Source: Mycoplasmatota bacterium (GTDB lineage: Bacteria > Bacillota_I > Bacilli_A > Acholeplasmatales > Acholeplasmataceae). Taken from it: DNA of 64,000 nt. A program made the position numbers and the translations under genes. The notes under the pieces are model-generated. The model searched no databases. It was not told the DNA's origin and saw only the letters and a list, made by a program, of their open reading frames with translations. The DNA lies in assembly GCA_024650045.1 (NCBI GenBank), contig JANKMU010000003.1, positions 50,738-114,737 on the forward strand, given 5' to 3'. Positions 36,521 through 45,662 of this stretch are shown here, one piece after another. Position 1 is the stretch's first letter. The number at the start of each line of letters is the position of its first letter.

Positions 36521-36523
36521 TCT

Positions 36524-36552
36524 ATTTTAGCATACTTTAATTAACATGACAA
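36524..36552 (-). promoter_or_regulatory. Promoter of antiporter leader
   Basis: On the minus strand TTGTCA, 17 bases, and extended -10 TGCTAAAAT. Confidence 0.7.
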
Positions 36553-36598
36553 TAATAAATATTATTTAGTTAGATCAATGGTTAATCTTTATAAATTG

Positions 36599-36627
36599 TT
36601 GACTTATGTAGCAAAAAATAGTATCAT
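36599..36627 (+). promoter_or_regulatory. Promoter of CorC-like operon
   Basis: TTGACT, 17-base spacer, TATCAT. Confidence 0.65.
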
Positions 36628-36630
36628 ATA

Positions 36631-36754
36631 TCTATCACCGTGTGATGGAGGACAGAACAACTAAAATGGAAGATTGCAGTAGTAGGATCGACGATCCAAT
36701 ATATCCGAGTCTTAAAATGAATGAGCATGACGCTTTTTTTGGTGTCTTTTTTTG
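36631..36754 (+). ncRNA. Structured leader of unknown class before CorC-like genes
   Basis: The ~120-base leader begins at the predicted transcription start with an 8-bp hairpin, TCTATCAC/GTGATGGA with loop CGT. A second small hairpin (GGATC/GATCC) lies at 36685-36697. At the end, GACGC and GTGTC pair around a T-rich loop and are followed by seven T, which looks like a weak terminator. No coding frame lies here. It does not match the M-box, fluoride or yybP-ykoY patterns I know. A metal-sensing attenuator is an inference from its target genes. Confidence 0.5.
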
Positions 36755-36775
36755 TTTAGAGAGTGAGGAAATCAT

Positions 36776-38083
36776 ATGATAACATCTAGTGTTTTCATGC
36801 TCTTTTTAATTATTATGTCAGCTGTTTTTTCCGCTTCAGAAGTTGCTTTAGTTGCTATTAGTGATAATAAAGTAAATGTAGATGCAGAAACTGGAAATAA
36901 AAGAGCATTAAAAGTGCAAAAATATACAGAAAATCCTAAAAATTATATAACAACTCTACGGGTACTCATAACATTGATTGCTATCGTGAATGGAGCAATA
37001 GCACTGGATACCTTTAGCCATCATGTAATCAGTTGGTTTGATGCAACAAATCCTGTTGTAGAGCCACTTGTTATTACAATTATAGCATTTATTTTGCTTG
37101 TTTTTCATGTGGTTTTAGGACAAATGTTACCAACTCGTTTAGCTAATAAATATCCAAATCATATTGCATATGGAACCATTGGTTTTGTAACCACGCTGAC
37201 TAAGATGATATCACCATTTGTATGGATACTTGATAAATTATCTAGTATACTGGGACGTTTGGTTGGATTGGCACCAAATGAAGGTACAAGAACGGTTACT
37301 GAAGAAGAAATTAGAACTATCGTTGAAGAAAGCAGTAAAACAGGTAACATCGATGAACAAGAAAGTGAAATGATTCAAAATATTTTTGATTTCAGTGATA
37401 CTGATGTTGATGATATCATGACACATCGTACCGAAATATCAGCTTTGGATGTTAACTCAACTAAAAAAGAATTATTTGAATATGTTAGCGAAGAGCAATT
37501 TACTAGATTTCCTGTTTACGAAGGAGATATTGATCATATAGTAGGGACATTGCATGTAAAGGATCTTTTAAAATATGTTGATGATCCAGAAGATTCATTT
37601 TCAATAAGATCATTACTAAGAGAACCTTATTTCATTCCCGAGTCAAAGAATACAAGTGAATTATTCAAAGAGATGCAACAACAAAAAAATCATATTGCTA
37701 TTGTATTAGATGAATATGGTGGAACAGCAGGAATTGTTACGATTGAAGACTTGATTGAAGAAATCGTTGGTAATATATTTGATGAATATGATATTGATGA
37801 AGACGAAATCAAACAAGTTGATGATTTAGTTTATGAAATTCATGGTTTAATCAATATCCATGACGCAGAAGATTTCTTAGAAGCTAATCTTCCGGTTGAT
37901 GATTATGATACATTAGGTGGATTTATGCTAGGACAATTAGGAAGATTTCCTGAAGAAAATGAACATGTATCTATCGTTTATAACAATTTTACATTTGAGG
38001 TTGTTGATACAAATGATAAGATTATTACAAAGATTAAAGTAATTAGACCAGAAATATTCGAAGAAGATATTACTGAAGAATAA
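36776..38083 (+). CDS. CNNM/CorC (HlyC) family cation transport protein, copy 1
   Basis: A 435-residue membrane protein. The N-terminal DUF21/CNNM domain has three or four hydrophobic segments in the first ~160 residues. Two CBS domains follow (about 200-330; MTHRTEISALDV, HIAIVLDEYGGTAGIVTIEDLIEEIVGNIFDEYD), then a C-terminal CorC domain (LPVDDYDTLGGFMLGQLGRFP). Related proteins export magnesium or protect against cations. It is 13 bases before a homologous gene, so this is a tandem pair under one leader. Confidence 0.92.
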   Translation: MITSSVFMLFLIIMSAVFSASEVALVAISDNKVNVDAETGNKRALKVQKYTENPKNYITTLRVLITLIAIVNGAIALDTFSHHVISWFDATNPVVEPLVITIIAFILLVFHVVLGQMLPTRLANKYPNHIAYGTIGFVTTLTKMISPFVWILDKLSSILGRLVGLAPNEGTRTVTEEEIRTIVEESSKTGNIDEQESEMIQNIFDFSDTDVDDIMTHRTEISALDVNSTKKELFEYVSEEQFTRFPVYEGDIDHIVGTLHVKDLLKYVDDPEDSFSIRSLLREPYFIPESKNTSELFKEMQQQKNHIAIVLDEYGGTAGIVTIEDLIEEIVGNIFDEYDIDEDEIKQVDDLVYEIHGLINIHDAEDFLEANLPVDDYDTLGGFMLGQLGRFPEENEHVSIVYNNFTFEVVDTNDKIITKIKVIRPEIFEEDITEE

Positions 38084-38096
38084 GAAGTGAGGCATT

Positions 38097-39365
38097 ATGG
38101 GTAAAGAAGAATTTATTAAAATAGGTGTTTTAGTTGTTTTGATTCTGTTGTCATCGTTTTTCTCTGCAACAGAAACAGCTTTTTCATCACTTAATCCAAT
38201 CAAATTAAAACACCGTATTCAAAATAAAGAAAAAAGAGCAACTAAGACTTTGGCTTTATCTTATGATTTTGAAAGAGTTTTAACAACTATATTAATTGGT
38301 AATAATATTGTAAATATAGCTGCAGCATCATTAGCAACCGTATTATTTGTTCAGTATTGGGGCAACTTAGGTGTAACGATATCAACAGCAGTTATGACAA
38401 CGTTAGTACTTATTTTTGGTGAAATTACACCAAAAAGTATTGCTAAGAAAATGCCAGAAAGATTCGCTATGGCAGTAACGCCAGCATTAGTGTTTTTTAT
38501 CTTTATTTTAACACCATTAAACTTAATATTTGGTTTATGGCAAAAGTTAATGAACAAGTGGTTCAAGTTTCAAAAAGAACCAGCTATTACAGAAGATGAG
38601 CTCTTAACTTATGTATCAGAAGTTCAACAAGAAGGCGGAATTAACGAAAACGAAGGTGAATTGATACGAAGTGTGATTGATTTTGATGACTTAAAGGTTG
38701 AAGATATATTTACACCAAGAGTTAAAATCATCGCAATTAACGAAAAAGATGATAATAAAAAAATAACCCATGCTTTTAAACATTCTGGTTATTCAAGATT
38801 ACCAGTATATGGTACAAATATAGATCATGTTATAGGAACGATTAATCATAAGGACTTTTATAATAAAGTATTAATTGATAAAGAACCACTAGATTCGATT
38901 ATTAAACCTCCAGTTTTTGTTACAGAATACATGCGAGTAACAAATTTATTAGAGTTGCTACAAGAACATAAATCGCATATGGCAATTGTAAAAGATGAAT
39001 TTGGTGGCACTTTAGGTGTTGTAACGATGGAAGATATTTTAGAAGAAATCGTTGGCGACATTTGGGATGAGCACGACGAGATTGTTGAACAGATCAATAA
39101 GATCGATGAATCTAATTTCCGAATTAAAGGGACTGCAGATTTAGAAGATGTATTTGATTTGCTAGGAATTGAAGAAGATGAGAATGAACTTGAATATTCA
39201 ACTGTGAATGGATGGGTTCTAGCTGAATTAGGACGAATACCTGCTATAGGTGATTCATTCGATTTCAAGCATTTTAAGATTACAGTTACAAGTGCTGATA
39301 CAAAAAGAGTACTTGAAGTTAATATTGAAATTTCACAAAATTTAAATAAGGTTGATGAAGAATAG
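38097..39365 (+). CDS. CNNM/CorC (HlyC) family cation transport protein, copy 2
   Basis: A 422-residue protein with the same plan as its upstream neighbour: DUF21 membrane domain (SSFFSATETAFSSLNPIKLKHRI, GEITPKSIAKKMPERFA), CBS pair (FTPRVKIIAI, HMAIVKDEFGGTLGVVTMEDILEEIVGDIWDEHD) and CorC domain. The two copies have diverged considerably, so they may have different ions or form a heteromer (inference). A terminator follows. Confidence 0.92.
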   Translation: MGKEEFIKIGVLVVLILLSSFFSATETAFSSLNPIKLKHRIQNKEKRATKTLALSYDFERVLTTILIGNNIVNIAAASLATVLFVQYWGNLGVTISTAVMTTLVLIFGEITPKSIAKKMPERFAMAVTPALVFFIFILTPLNLIFGLWQKLMNKWFKFQKEPAITEDELLTYVSEVQQEGGINENEGELIRSVIDFDDLKVEDIFTPRVKIIAINEKDDNKKITHAFKHSGYSRLPVYGTNIDHVIGTINHKDFYNKVLIDKEPLDSIIKPPVFVTEYMRVTNLLELLQEHKSHMAIVKDEFGGTLGVVTMEDILEEIVGDIWDEHDEIVEQINKIDESNFRIKGTADLEDVFDLLGIEEDENELEYSTVNGWVLAELGRIPAIGDSFDFKHFKITVTSADTKRVLEVNIEISQNLNKVDEE

Positions 39366-39388
39366 AGTTATTAACTCTATTTTTTTTA
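39361..39388 (+). terminator. Terminator of CorC-like operon
   Basis: AATAGAGTT, ATT, AACTCTATT followed by T; the stem overlaps the stop codon. Confidence 0.8.
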
Positions 39389-39400
39389 CCATTTAAACAA

Positions 39401-39426
39401 AAAAAAGGCTGTACATTTGTACAACC
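39401..39426 (-). terminator. Terminator of lipoprotein gene
   Basis: On the minus strand GGTTGTAC, AAAT, GTACAGCC (one wobble pair) followed by a T run. Confidence 0.75.
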
Positions 39427-39444
39427 TCAGTTTTTGATAATTGA

Positions 39445-40395
39445 TTATTCTACTGAATCTCCAGCAAAACCAAATAAAGTTTCAAGAATTGTGAAGTATC
39501 CACCAGTACGGATTGTTACGCCAGCTAAAGCATCAATTACTGTAGAACCATCAAGTGATCCAGCACGTTGAGCAACTGGTTGTAAATCATCATTCCAACC
39601 ATTTTCCATAACGTAATCAGTAATTAAAGCAGCTTGTTCAAACCATTCAAGAGTACATGGAGTTTCAGTGCTACGCACCCATTCTCCATTAACTAATGTA
39701 TAACCAGCAGCTCCGACCATACCATAATCAAAACCTAATTCTTGCTTAGTCTTTTCATTCCATGCAAATGTACCTGCTGACTCATCTCTAGTTGATTGAC
39801 GAACGTCTAATAATAGTTCTTCAATTTCACCTTTAGGTGTTACCACCATATGAGCACTATATAAGTCATTTCCAGAAGCATAAACTGCTTGGAATTTACC
39901 TAACTTAGCTAGTTCAACAGCTTCTTGAGCTAATGTGATGTAAGTATCAACTGTAATTGAAACGCTTGCGCCTAGATCAGCAGTATATCCTTCATCATCA
40001 AATGTAATAGAATCAACACCATTTTCTAATAAGTGTGCTTCGATTAAAGCAGCTTGTTCATACCATTCAAGTTGACCTGGTTCAGTAGCCATACCATAAT
40101 CATCGCCTAATTCTTTCTTAGTCATAGCATTCCATGCCCATGAGTAAGTTGTTACAGCTTCTTCACCTTCACCTGTTGTCGTAGCAGTTCTACGAGCTTG
40201 ACGAGTGTCAATATTGAAACCAACAATCTCTCCATCTTCAATGGTAACTGTTACCATTGTAACTTGTGGTGCATTTCTAGCAACTGTTTCTTCGTATGCC
40301 ATGAACTCACCATCTACTTTGAACTCACTACTCTTGCAACCGAAAAGTGCAATTGCAGCGAACGCAACAAAAAACAACAATAATACTTTTTTCAT
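39445..40395 (-). CDS. Lipoprotein with two FMN-binding-like repeats
   Basis: A 316-residue secreted lipoprotein. The signal peptide ends in the lipobox AIALFGC. The mature part is an internal duplication: about residues 28-160 and 165-310 share VDTRQAR/VDVRQSTRDESA, SWAWNAMTKKELGDDYGM/TFAWNEKTKQELGFDYGM and LEWYEQAALI/LEWFEQAALI. The repeat resembles small FMN-binding domains of extracytoplasmic electron-transfer proteins, but I see no certain flavinylation motif. It has its own promoter and AGGAGG site, and is a client for LspA. Confidence 0.82.
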   Translation of the reverse strand: MKKVLLLFFVAFAAIALFGCKSSEFKVDGEFMAYEETVARNAPQVTMVTVTIEDGEIVGFNIDTRQARRTATTTGEGEEAVTTYSWAWNAMTKKELGDDYGMATEPGQLEWYEQAALIEAHLLENGVDSITFDDEGYTADLGASVSITVDTYITLAQEAVELAKLGKFQAVYASGNDLYSAHMVVTPKGEIEELLLDVRQSTRDESAGTFAWNEKTKQELGFDYGMVGAAGYTLVNGEWVRSTETPCTLEWFEQAALITDYVMENGWNDDLQPVAQRAGSLDGSTVIDALAGVTIRTGGYFTILETLFGFAGDSVE

Positions 40396-40434
40396 TTATT
40401 AAATTCCTCCTATGAATTGTTTCTTAACACACTT

Positions 40435-40464
40435 ATTATACTATAAAAGTCAACAAATATGCAA
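40435..40464 (-). promoter_or_regulatory. Promoter of lipoprotein gene
   Basis: On the minus strand TTGCAT, 18 bases and TATAAT. Confidence 0.6.
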
Positions 40465-40491
40465 TGTATTTTATACTTATTTTCATAAAAG

Positions 40492-40513
40492 CGTTTTACT
40501 AGTTTATAAAACG
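40492..40513. repeat. Inverted repeat upstream of lepA
   Basis: CGTTTTA and TAAAACG (7 bp, 8-base spacer) just before a TATAAT at 40515-40520. It may be an operator or a hairpin between the divergent lipoprotein and lepA promoters. Confidence 0.4.
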
Positions 40514-40543
40514 ATATAATTTAACTAAATTAGTTATTTGTAC

Positions 40544-40572
40544 TTTCATTAAAATGAAAATAATGATACAAT
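40544..40572 (+). promoter_or_regulatory. Promoter of lepA
   Basis: TTTCAT, 17 bases and extended -10 TGATACAAT. The -35 lies in a second inverted repeat, TTTCAT/ATGAAA. Confidence 0.5.
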
Positions 40573-40598
40573 AATTAAGCGGAAAGGTATGTGTATAA

Positions 40599-42422
40599 AT
40601 GAGTAAAGCAACTTTGAATGAAAGACAAAAGAAAATCAGAAACTTTTCGATTATCGCTCACATTGATCACGGGAAATCAACCCTTGCTGATCGCTTGTTA
40701 CAAACGACGAATACAGTGAGTGTAAGAGAAATGAAAGAGCAACTTTTAGACTCTATGGATCTTGAAAGAGAACGCGGCATTACGATTAAATTAAACGCAG
40801 TTGAAATGCTTTATAAAGCCAAAAATGGTGAAGAGTATATTATGCATTTAATTGATACTCCAGGACACGTTGATTTCACTTATGAAGTATCAAGATCACT
40901 AGCAGCCTGTGAAGGTGCTATTTTAGTCGTAGACGCAGCACAAGGGATTGAAGCACAGACATTAGCAAATGTGTATTTAGCTATTGATAATGACTTAGAA
41001 ATCATCCCTGTTATTAATAAAATTGACTTACCAAGTGCTGATCCCGAGAAGGTAAAAAAAGAAATAGAAGACATCATTGGTATTCCAGCACAAAATGCAG
41101 TTCTAGCATCTGCAAAAGATGGTGTTGGAATTGAAGAAATATTAGAAAGAATTGTAACGGATATCCCAGCACCTAAAGGTGATGCGGAGGCTCCAATGCA
41201 AGCACTCGTTTTTGACTCGTTATTTGATGCTTATAAAGGTGTTATTCCATCGATTCGTGTTGTGAATGGCACAGTAGCAAAAGGTGATCAAATTCAATTT
41301 ATGGCTTCAGGAGCAAAATATGAAGTTGTAGAAGTTGGTGTTTTAACACCTAAAATCGTTAAAAGAGATATATTAGGACCAGGAGATGTTGGTTATTTAA
41401 CAGCTGCAATCAAGGATATCAATACTGTACGTGTTGGTGATACAATAACTCAAACAAACAATCGTGCAAAAACAGCATTACCAGGCTATAGAACGATGAA
41501 CTCTGTTGTTTTTTGTGGATTATATCCTATAGATAGTGACCGCTTTAATGATCTTAAGGATGCACTAGAAAAACTTAAGTTAAACGATGCATCATTAATC
41601 TATGAACCAGAAACATCGCAAGCGTTAGGATTTGGATTTAGAACTGGGTTTTTAGGATTACTTCATATGGAAATTGTTCAAGAACGTATTAGTCGTGAGT
41701 TTAATATAGAATTAATTGCGACTGCTCCATCGGTAATCTATAATATATATTTAACAGATGGATCGATGATCAGTATTGATAATCCATCCAAACTACCTGA
41801 TCCTCAAAGAATTGATTATATACAAGAACCTTATGTGAAAGCATCAATTATGACACCTAAAGAATATGTTGGTGCTGTAATGGATATTTCACAGAAAAAA
41901 CGTGGTATTTTTGGAAATATGAATTATGTTGATCAAAATAGAGTTCACATCACTTACGAACTTCCATTATCAGAAATTGTTTATGATTTCTTTGATAAAT
42001 TGAAATCATCAACAAAAGGTTATGCCTCATTTGATTATGAGATGGCAGGATATAAGACATCGAAACTACAAAAGATGGATATCTTGTTAAATAATGAAGT
42101 GGTAGATGCACTATCAGTGATTGTCCATAGAGATTTTGCTTATCAAAGAGGTAAAATCATATGTGAAAAAATGATGAAGTTAGTACCTCGTCAAATGTTT
42201 GAAATTCCAGTACAAGCTGCATTGGGCAACAAAATTATTGCAAGGTCTACGATAAAAGCAATGCGTAAAGATGTTTTAGCAAAATGTTATGGTGGAGATA
42301 TCACCAGAAAGAAAAAACTTCTATCCAAACAAAAAGAAGGAAAGAAGAAAATGAAGTCAATTGGACGTGTAGACGTACCACAAGAAGCATTTATGGCAAT
42401 CCTATCCAATAGCGATGAGTAA
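40599..42422 (+). CDS. lepA: Elongation factor 4 (LepA)
   Basis: A ribosome-associated translational GTPase. The 607-residue protein has G1 [16 protein letters not shown]3 DTPGHVDF, G4 [10 protein letters not shown] and EF-G-like domains, ending in the LepA-specific tail with [22 protein letters not shown]. The terminator stem overlaps its last codons. Confidence 0.97.
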   Translation: MSKATLNERQKKIRNFSIIAHIDHGKSTLADRLLQTTNTVSVREMKEQLLDSMDLERERGITIKLNAVEMLYKAKNGEEYIMHLIDTPGHVDFTYEVSRSLAACEGAILVVDAAQGIEAQTLANVYLAIDNDLEIIPVINKIDLPSADPEKVKKEIEDIIGIPAQNAVLASAKDGVGIEEILERIVTDIPAPKGDAEAPMQALVFDSLFDAYKGVIPSIRVVNGTVAKGDQIQFMASGAKYEVVEVGVLTPKIVKRDILGPGDVGYLTAAIKDINTVRVGDTITQTNNRAKTALPGYRTMNSVVFCGLYPIDSDRFNDLKDALEKLKLNDASLIYEPETSQALGFGFRTGFLGLLHMEIVQERISREFNIELIATAPSVIYNIYLTDGSMISIDNPSKLPDPQRIDYIQEPYVKASIMTPKEYVGAVMDISQKKRGIFGNMNYVDQNRVHITYELPLSEIVYDFFDKLKSSTKGYASFDYEMAGYKTSKLQKMDILLNNEVVDALSVIVHRDFAYQRGKIICEKMMKLVPRQMFEIPVQAALGNKIIARSTIKAMRKDVLAKCYGGDITRKKKLLSKQKEGKKKMKSIGRVDVPQEAFMAILSNSDE

Positions 42423-42443
42423 CAACTCGTCGCTATTTCTTTA
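42408..42443 (+). terminator. Terminator of lepA
   Basis: AATAGCGATGAGT, AACA, ACTCGTCGCTATT form a 13-bp stem (one wobble pair) followed by a T-rich stretch. The stem includes the 3' end of the coding sequence. Confidence 0.8.
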
Positions 42444-42486
42444 TTATGTAAACCAAATAGGGTATAATGAATATAGAAGGACGTGA

Positions 42487-43584
42487 TTGATTTTGAAGGG
42501 ACTTTATATCCATATTCCATTTTGTGAATCTATTTGTCACTATTGTGATTTTGTCAAAAGAGTTCCTAAGAATAAGGAAATGGTTGACACATATATAGAT
42601 GCTCTTGTTAAAGAGATAAGTAGCTATCATAATCACTTTAAAACCATAGAGACAATCTATATAGGTGGGGGAACTCCAAGCATGTTAGATGTCAATCAAT
42701 TTGAGATATTATTCGAGTCTATTAAAGAGATATCTCCTGTTGAGTTTACTATTGAAGTCAATCCGGAAAGCTATACTGAAGAAAAAGGCATTTTATTTAA
42801 AAAATATGGTGTTAATCGAATTAGTTTAGGAGTCCAAACGTTTAATCAACAACTGCTTGAGTATTTAAATAGAAAACATACAAAAGATCATGTCTTTAGT
42901 GTTGTTAAGCATTTAAAATCAATTGATATTCCACGTATAAGTGTTGATCTTATTTATGCTATTCCAGGACAAACTTTAAAAGATTTATATAGTGATCTTA
43001 AATATATAAACGAATTAGATATTTCACATGTTTCTTGTTACTCTTTAATATTGGAGGAAAAAACGTATTTTTATCATCAATATTTGCGAGGCAAATTTGA
43101 GCAAATGGATGAAGATATGGAAGCTAAAATGTATCAGATCGTTATGGATGAATTGAAAAAACAAGGATTCGAACATTATGAAATATCAAATTATGCAAAA
43201 CAAAACCATTATTCTTTACACAATATGATTTATTGGACATTGGGAGAGTATATTGGAGTTGGATTAGGTGCTCATGGATTTATCGACCAGTACCGAACAT
43301 TAAATCATAAATCGTTACCAAAGTATTTGAATGAGCCACTTGAAAAGAAAGAACTTCAAAATGAAGAAACAATGCTTCAGGATGAAATGATTTTTGGTTT
43401 GAGAAAAATGAAAGGCATATCCTTAGAGTATTTAAAGGAAAGATATGATATCGATATCTTTGAAAAATATCCAAAATTAAAAGAAAAAATTGAATTAGGA
43501 CTTATTAAAGTTGAGGATGGAAGATTGATGCTTACGGATAGAGGAATATTCTTAGGAAATCAAGTCTTTATGGTGTTTATATGA
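42487..43584 (+). CDS. hemW: Radical SAM heme chaperone HemW-like protein
   Basis: A 365-residue radical SAM protein. The iron-sulfur motif is CESICHYCDF (CX3CX2C), with IYIGGGTPSMLD and RISLGVQTFNQQLLEYLNRKH typical of HemN/HemW proteins. Family members are heme chaperones or coproporphyrinogen oxidases; the short bacterial form fits HemW. No in-frame ATG precedes the cluster motif, so the start is a TTG at 42487 or 42493 after AGAAGGA. It overlaps xerD by four bases. Confidence 0.88.
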   Translation: MILKGLYIHIPFCESICHYCDFVKRVPKNKEMVDTYIDALVKEISSYHNHFKTIETIYIGGGTPSMLDVNQFEILFESIKEISPVEFTIEVNPESYTEEKGILFKKYGVNRISLGVQTFNQQLLEYLNRKHTKDHVFSVVKHLKSIDIPRISVDLIYAIPGQTLKDLYSDLKYINELDISHVSCYSLILEEKTYFYHQYLRGKFEQMDEDMEAKMYQIVMDELKKQGFEHYEISNYAKQNHYSLHNMIYWTLGEYIGVGLGAHGFIDQYRTLNHKSLPKYLNEPLEKKELQNEETMLQDEMIFGLRKMKGISLEYLKERYDIDIFEKYPKLKEKIELGLIKVEDGRLMLTDRGIFLGNQVFMVFI

Positions 43585-44486
43585 AATATTTACTTAAAGA
43601 TTTTGAATACTATTTAAAGAATGAAAAAGGTTCTAGTAAAAATACGATTGAATCATACCTAGGTGATTTAAATCAATATGCATTATTTTTGGAAAAGTAT
43701 CATTCAATAACAAAACCTAAAGATATTGAAAAAAAACATATTGAGGGATTTCTAAAAAGTTTAAAACGACAAGTTGGCTCTAAAAGTTTAGCAAGAAAGT
43801 TAACAGCGCTTAAAAGTTTTCATCACTTTTTAGATATAGAAAAAGAAGTCGATGAAGACATTACTAAGAGTATAGCATCACCAAAAGTTCAAAAATCTTT
43901 ACCTAAGGTTTTGTCTGTTGATGAAGTTGTTGCTATTCTTGAACAAGTCGATAGAAGTAAACCTTTAGGTTTAAGAAATCTAGCTTTATTAGAACTTATT
44001 TATGGATCAGGTTTACGAGTTAGTGAACTTCTTGATATTCTAATGGAAGATATCCATTTAAACCAAGGATATATTATGGTTAAAGGTAAAGGAAATAAAG
44101 AAAGAATGGTTCCAATTTCTGATATGTCAGCCATTGCATTAAGAAATTATATCGTGAAATCTAGAGATTCATTAATAGCTGATACTAAGGTTAATTACCT
44201 TTTTGTTAATCAAAATGGGAAGCGGTTATCTAGGCAAGGTTTTTTCAAAGTTTTGAAGAAACTTGCTCAAGATGCTGGTGTAGAAACTGATTGTTCACCA
44301 CATACATTAAGACATTCATTTGCTACACACTTACTAGAAAACGGTATGGATTTAAGAACCTTACAGTCCTTATTAGGTCATGAAGATATATCAACTACTC
44401 AAATATATACACATATTAGTCAAAAGAGAATTAAAGAGATTTATAAGAGTGCGCATCCGCGTGCAAAGGAGGAAGAAAATGTATAA
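43581..44486 (+). CDS. xerD: Tyrosine recombinase of the XerC/XerD family
   Basis: A 301-residue site-specific recombinase with an N-terminal SAM-like core-binding domain ([15 protein letters not shown]) and the catalytic domain: [11 protein letters not shown] (Arg), the KGKGNKER lysine turn, [15 protein letters not shown] (H-x-x-R) and the TTQIYTHIS tyrosine. Length and lack of insertions fit a chromosomal Xer rather than a phage integrase. The candidate dif site lies 4.1 kb downstream. Whether it is XerC or XerD needs phylogeny. Confidence 0.9.
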   Translation: MKYLLKDFEYYLKNEKGSSKNTIESYLGDLNQYALFLEKYHSITKPKDIEKKHIEGFLKSLKRQVGSKSLARKLTALKSFHHFLDIEKEVDEDITKSIASPKVQKSLPKVLSVDEVVAILEQVDRSKPLGLRNLALLELIYGSGLRVSELLDILMEDIHLNQGYIMVKGKGNKERMVPISDMSAIALRNYIVKSRDSLIADTKVNYLFVNQNGKRLSRQGFFKVLKKLAQDAGVETDCSPHTLRHSFATHLLENGMDLRTLQSLLGHEDISTTQIYTHISQKRIKEIYKSAHPRAKEEENV

Positions 44487-45660
44487 TAGAATATTTTTAG
44501 TTGTACTTGATAGTTTAGGAATTGGAGAAGCTCCAGATGCAAAAGATTATAATGATGAAGGAGCGAATACAATTGGTCATATTGCTGAATTGATGGATCT
44601 TAACATACCTAATTTAAGAGAGTTTGGTTACGGAAATATTGCACCTATAAAGAATGTAGATCCAGTCGATACACCTAAAGCTTTTTATACAAAAATGCAA
44701 GAAGCATCACTGGGTAAAGATACGATGACAGGACATTGGGAAATGATGGGTATGTATATTACAAAACCATTTCAAACCTTTACTGATACCGGATTTCCTA
44801 AAGAATTAATCGATGAATTAGAACAAAAAACAGGTCGTAAAACTGTCGGTAATGTAAGTGCCTCAGGGACTGAAATCATTAAAGAATTAGGCGAACATCA
44901 TATGAAAACAGGCGATATAATCGTCTATACTTCTGCAGATTCAGTACTTCAAATTGCTATGCATGAAGATATAATTCCTATTAAAGAGCAGTATAGAATA
45001 TGCGAAATAGCACGAGAAATTACCATGAAACCTGAATGGAAAGTCGGAAGAGTTATCGCAAGACCATTTAAAGGAAAGAACAAAAAGAACTTTGCAAGAA
45101 CATCTAATAGACATGATTACGCCTTAAAACCACATGAAAAAACTACACTTAATTTTTTAAGTGAAGCTGGTTATGATGTTATAGCATTAGGAAAAATAAA
45201 CGATATTTTTGATGGTTATGGTATTACTGAATACAGTAAAACAGTATCAAATGATGACGGAATGAAACAGATTACTGAAACTGCAAAAAGAGATTTCACA
45301 GGTTTATGTTTCTTAAATTTAGTTGATTTTGATGCACTATATGGACATAGAAGAGATCCATTAGGATATGGTAAAGCAATCGAAAAATTTGATGAACAAC
45401 TTCCTGAATTAATCAAGGAACTTAAAGAGGATGACTTACTTATTTTAACTGCAGACCATGGAAATGATCCAACAGCACCAGGTACAGATCACACAAGAGA
45501 ATATGTACCATTGTTGGTATATTCTAAGAAATATTTGGTTGGCAACAAGATGCCAATATTAAAAACTTTTGCTGATGTTGGTTATACAATTGCTGACAAT
45601 TTTGGAACAGAGAAACCCAAAAATGGGACTTCGTTTTTAAAGCATATCGGAGGTAAATGA
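44479..45660 (+). CDS. deoB: Phosphopentomutase
   Basis: Interconverts (deoxy)ribose-1-phosphate and -5-phosphate in nucleoside salvage, downstream of Pdp. The 393-residue alkaline phosphatase superfamily protein has [27 protein letters not shown] (the phosphorylated threonine region), [14 protein letters not shown] and TADHGNDPT...DHTREYVP. The ATG at 44479 has AAGGAGG six bases before; the track's earlier start runs inside xerD and is rejected. It overlaps xerD by eight bases. Confidence 0.96.
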   Translation: MYNRIFLVVLDSLGIGEAPDAKDYNDEGANTIGHIAELMDLNIPNLREFGYGNIAPIKNVDPVDTPKAFYTKMQEASLGKDTMTGHWEMMGMYITKPFQTFTDTGFPKELIDELEQKTGRKTVGNVSASGTEIIKELGEHHMKTGDIIVYTSADSVLQIAMHEDIIPIKEQYRICEIAREITMKPEWKVGRVIARPFKGKNKKNFARTSNRHDYALKPHEKTTLNFLSEAGYDVIALGKINDIFDGYGITEYSKTVSNDDGMKQITETAKRDFTGLCFLNLVDFDALYGHRRDPLGYGKAIEKFDEQLPELIKELKEDDLLILTADHGNDPTAPGTDHTREYVPLLVYSKKYLVGNKMPILKTFADVGYTIADNFGTEKPKNGTSFLKHIGGK

Positions 45661-45662
45661 TT

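Noticed and set aside
36631-36754. CorC leader considered as M-box or fluoride riboswitch
   Set aside because: GTGATGGAGGAC gives only a passing resemblance to the fluoride motif, and the M-box core sequences are absent.
44380-44478. Longer deoB start in the track
   Set aside because: It lies inside xerD in another frame; AAGGAGG six bases before 44479 and the DeoB N-terminus decide the start.
43581-44486. Xer gene considered as a phage or element integrase
   Set aside because: It is embedded by overlap in a housekeeping operon, has the compact chromosomal Xer length, and no attachment repeats or phage genes are near.
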